Of a DNA stretch of 23,373 bases, positions 21,115-23,373 are shown piece by piece; positions within the stretch are counted from its first letter, which is position 1, and every line of letters starts with the position of its first letter. A program made the position numbers and the translations under genes. Under the pieces are notes generated by a model. That model did no database searches and had not been told where the DNA came from. It saw only the letters and a list, made by a program, of their open reading frames with translations. The DNA comes from SHZI01 sp032122615. Its GTDB lineage: Bacteria > Pseudomonadota > Gammaproteobacteria > Steroidobacterales > GCA-2729495. The stretch is from the NCBI GenBank assembly GCA_032122615.1, contig JAQBGF010000197.1:1-23373 (forward strand), written 5' to 3'.

Positions 21115-23373
21115 ATGAAACTGTCGATCATTCTTTGGGGCATACCGCAGGCGATGAGAGCAGCTGCGCTCGTCTACCCCGCGTACGCGGAGCGCCTGAA
21201 GGAGAAAAATCTTGTGGCGCAATTCCGGTTGAGAGACCAGCCGGTAGGCCGCTGGATAAAACTCGAGAACGGCAAGATCAGTTCGAAGAAGGGCATTCAC
21301 CCAAAGCCGGATGTGTCCATCATCTTCAAGAACAAGGCCATCGCGGAAAGTTTCCTGACGCCGCCTTTCGACCAGCTCGAGCGCATCGACGCCGCAAAGA
21401 ATTTCAAGGTTGCCATGGAAGGCTCGGACGAGCTGGCGGTCTGGTTCATGTCGTCGCTGATGCGCCTGGAATCGCTCACCTGGAAGAGCGGCACCGACAT
21501 GGGTAATGGTGTTACGCGCTACACCAACGGCACGAATGGCGGACCAATCTTCGTGTATGTCAAAGGCGGCAAGGTCATCAGGATAACGCCCATAGATTTT
21601 GATGATAGTGATGCGCCGGGCTGGTCGATCAAGGCCAGAGGCAAGACCTTTACGCCACCGCGCAAAACGACTCTGGCTGCGCACGGCATGTGCCAGAAGT
21701 CCATGTTGTATTCGAAGGAACGCATCCTGTACCCGATGAAGCGGGTGGATTTCGATCCTGATGGCGATCGTAATATTCAGAACCGCGGGAAATCAGAATT
21801 CGTGCGGATCAGCTGGGATGAAGCGCTGGAAATCGTTTCCAAAGAAATCAAGCGCTGCAAGTCCGTTGGTCCCGGGGCGATTGCGGTCGCCAACGGTTCG
21901 CACCATCAGTGGGGCAACCTCGGGCACTACCTTAGTGCCTTTAACCGCTTCTGGAACCTGGTCGGTGTGACGAAGCTGGTGCACAACCCGGACAGCTGGG
22001 AAGGCTGGTTCTGGGGCGCGATGCACCATTGGGGCGGCAGTATGCGTCTCGGCGCCGCAGAGCCCTACGGCACGGTTGAAGACTGCCTGAAAGAGGCAGA
22101 AATGATTGTCTTCTGGTCCAGTGATCCCGATGCGACCTACGGGTTCGACGGCACCCGGCGGCGTGCCTGGGCCAGGGAACTGGGCATCAAGATGGTTCAC
22201 ATTGACCCCTACATGAACCACACGGCCGCCCATCTGGGCGGTAAGTGGATTTCGCCCAAGCCGGGTACCGATCCGGCACTGGCCCAGGCGCTATGCCATG
22301 TCTGGATTACCGAGGATCTCTACGACAAGGAATTCGTGGCAAAAAGAACCACCGGATTCGATGAGTGGAAGGCCTACGTCCTCGGCGAGACAGACGGCAT
22401 GCCAAAGACCCCCGAGTGGCAGGAACTCGAAACCGGTATACCCGCGCGGGAGGTACGGGCGCTCGCCAGGGAATGGGGCAAGAAGAAAACCTATCTCGGC
22501 GCGGGTGGCTGGGGCAGTGGTGTCGGCGGCGCATGCCGCGGACCGATGGGTGTGCAATGGGCCCGGATGATGACCATCCTCGGCGCGATGCAGGGGCTCG
22601 GCAGCCCCGGTTCCAACTTCGGTAACCTGCAGTTCGGCACGCCGCTCGATTTTAACTTCTATTTCCCCGGCTACGCTGAAGGCAGCATGTCCGGCGACCT
22701 GGCGTACAGCGCCAACGCCGCCAACAACTATCAGCGTATGCCGCACATCGTGACCATGAGTTCGGTCAAGCAGGCGATTCCCCGGATGTACCTGCCCGAG
22801 GCGATCATGCAGGGGAAAGCGATGGGCTACCTGACAGCCGTGGATTCAGTGCAGGGCCAGTTCTTCCCGTTCGGCTATCCCTCGCCCGGGCACGTGCCGG
22901 TCGAAATGATCTACAAGTACGGCAGCGCTTCTTTCGGCACCATGGTCAACGCCAATCGCTGGGTGAGAATGTATCAGCACGAGAACCTGAAATTCGTCGT
23001 AAACCAGTCGGTCTGGAACGAGGGAGAGACGCGGTTTTCTGACATTATCCTGCCGGCGTGTTCCGTCTTCGAACGCTGGGATATCAGTGAAGAACTGAAC
23101 GTCGGTGCCGGTTACGTGCATCACATGTATTCGATGTGCAATCACCGCGTGATCAACATGCAGCACAAAGCTATCGAGCCCCTGGGCGAGTCAAAGTCCG
23201 ATTACGACATCTTCCTCGCCGTCGCCGAAAAACTCGATATGGGGGCGGTGTATTCGGAAGGCGGCAACACGGAGCTCGACTGGTGCAAGCGCGTGTTCGA
23301 TTCGTCCGATCTGGTGAAACATATCTCCTGGCGAAAGTTCCTGAAGAAGGGCTACTTCGTCGTACCCGCGGAA
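21115..23373 (+). CDS. SCP2-like domain fused to a molybdopterin enzyme of the pyrogallol-phloroglucinol transhydroxylase family (3' end outside window)
   Basis: The frame is open for 753 codons to the window end, starting at ATG 21115 after TAGGAGG. From about residue 135 it follows the large subunit of pyrogallol-phloroglucinol transhydroxylase (AthL) of the DMSO-reductase superfamily: NGGPIFVYVKGGKVIRITP, ARGKTFTPPRKTT, YPMKRVDFDP, HNPDSWEGW (289-297), VFWSSDPDA, FYFPGYAEGS, DIILPACSVFERWDIS (643-658), CNHRVI and GYFVVP. No N-terminal Cys motif for an iron-sulfur cluster is present, as in that subunit; the clusters would be on a small subunit, expected downstream. Ser294 should be the molybdenum ligand. 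Residues 1-125 are an added domain: hydrophobic start, LVAQFRLRDQPVGRWIKLENG, PDVSIIFKN and FKVAMEGSDELAVWFM, the pattern of sterol-carrier-protein-2-like domains. By remembered alignment several active-site positions differ from AthL, so the substrate is probably different. Confidence 0.88.
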   Translation, partial: MKLSIILWGIPQAMRAAALVYPAYAERLKEKNLVAQFRLRDQPVGRWIKLENGKISSKKGIHPKPDVSIIFKNKAIAESFLTPPFDQLERIDAAKNFKVAMEGSDELAVWFMSSLMRLESLTWKSGTDMGNGVTRYTNGTNGGPIFVYVKGGKVIRITPIDFDDSDAPGWSIKARGKTFTPPRKTTLAAHGMCQKSMLYSKERILYPMKRVDFDPDGDRNIQNRGKSEFVRISWDEALEIVSKEIKRCKSVGPGAIAVANGSHHQWGNLGHYLSAFNRFWNLVGVTKLVHNPDSWEGWFWGAMHHWGGSMRLGAAEPYGTVEDCLKEAEMIVFWSSDPDATYGFDGTRRRAWARELGIKMVHIDPYMNHTAAHLGGKWISPKPGTDPALAQALCHVWITEDLYDKEFVAKRTTGFDEWKAYVLGETDGMPKTPEWQELETGIPAREVRALAREWGKKKTYLGAGGWGSGVGGACRGPMGVQWARMMTILGAMQGLGSPGSNFGNLQFGTPLDFNFYFPGYAEGSMSGDLAYSANAANNYQRMPHIVTMSSVKQAIPRMYLPEAIMQGKAMGYLTAVDSVQGQFFPFGYPSPGHVPVEMIYKYGSASFGTMVNANRWVRMYQHENLKFVVNQSVWNEGETRFSDIILPACSVFERWDISEELNVGAGYVHHMYSMCNHRVINMQHKAIEPLGESKSDYDIFLAVAEKLDMGAVYSEGGNTELDWCKRVFDSSDLVKHISWRKFLKKGYFVVPAE

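Overview
The window looks like chromosomal DNA of a high-GC proteobacterium, most likely a gammaproteobacterium. The FrdABCD and MtrB/PioB proteins are of proteobacterial type, start codons are mostly ATG or GTG behind clear Shine-Dalgarno sequences, and genes are packed tightly. I see no rRNA, tRNA or CRISPR array. All assignments come from reading the sequence and from remembered family features; no database search was run.

Positions 1-5591 form one plus-strand block: the 3' part of an MtrB/PioB-type outer-membrane barrel gene, then rquA (ubiquinone to rhodoquinone), then a complete frdABCD set for a heme-free quinol:fumarate reductase. rquA/frdA and frdC/frdD overlap by ATGA, and the other gaps are 10-28 bases. 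The block makes biochemical sense: RquA makes the low-potential quinone, FrdABCD uses it to reduce fumarate, and the barrel belongs to an electron conduit through the outer membrane.

Positions 5600-11200 are mixed: a luciferase-like (LLM) oxidoreductase, a small Lys/Ala-rich protein, a PHA-granule-region family protein, a decayed stretch (about 7460-9050) with gene remnants including the C-terminal half of an NAD(P)-binding NmrA/SDR-like protein, a Tet-type MFS transporter, and a five-helix membrane protein.

Positions 11281-15654 hold the least familiar part: nine small genes on both strands, each encoding one copy of a short hydrophobic core built around a Glu-Asn-Pro-like turn. The core resembles the C-terminal anchor of ElaB/YqjD/DUF883 proteins. 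Three members share a second heptad motif, and two carry a separate fourfold repeat ending in F-x-W. Lysine-rich tails, a 14-bp hairpin terminator and tandem repeats lie in the same stretch. This is the best candidate for an undescribed system.

Positions 15794-23373 hold a small unknown protein, a remnant of the pyruvate phosphate dikinase C-terminus, a two-domain VOC protein, a probable IS3-type OrfA remnant, a large fused membrane/spermidine-synthase-like protein, and the first 753 codons of a molybdopterin enzyme of the pyrogallol-phloroglucinol transhydroxylase family. The last has an SCP2-like domain fused at its N-terminus. A CGTA-N8-TACG-like element recurs about 80-105 bases upstream of three genes and may mark a shared regulator.
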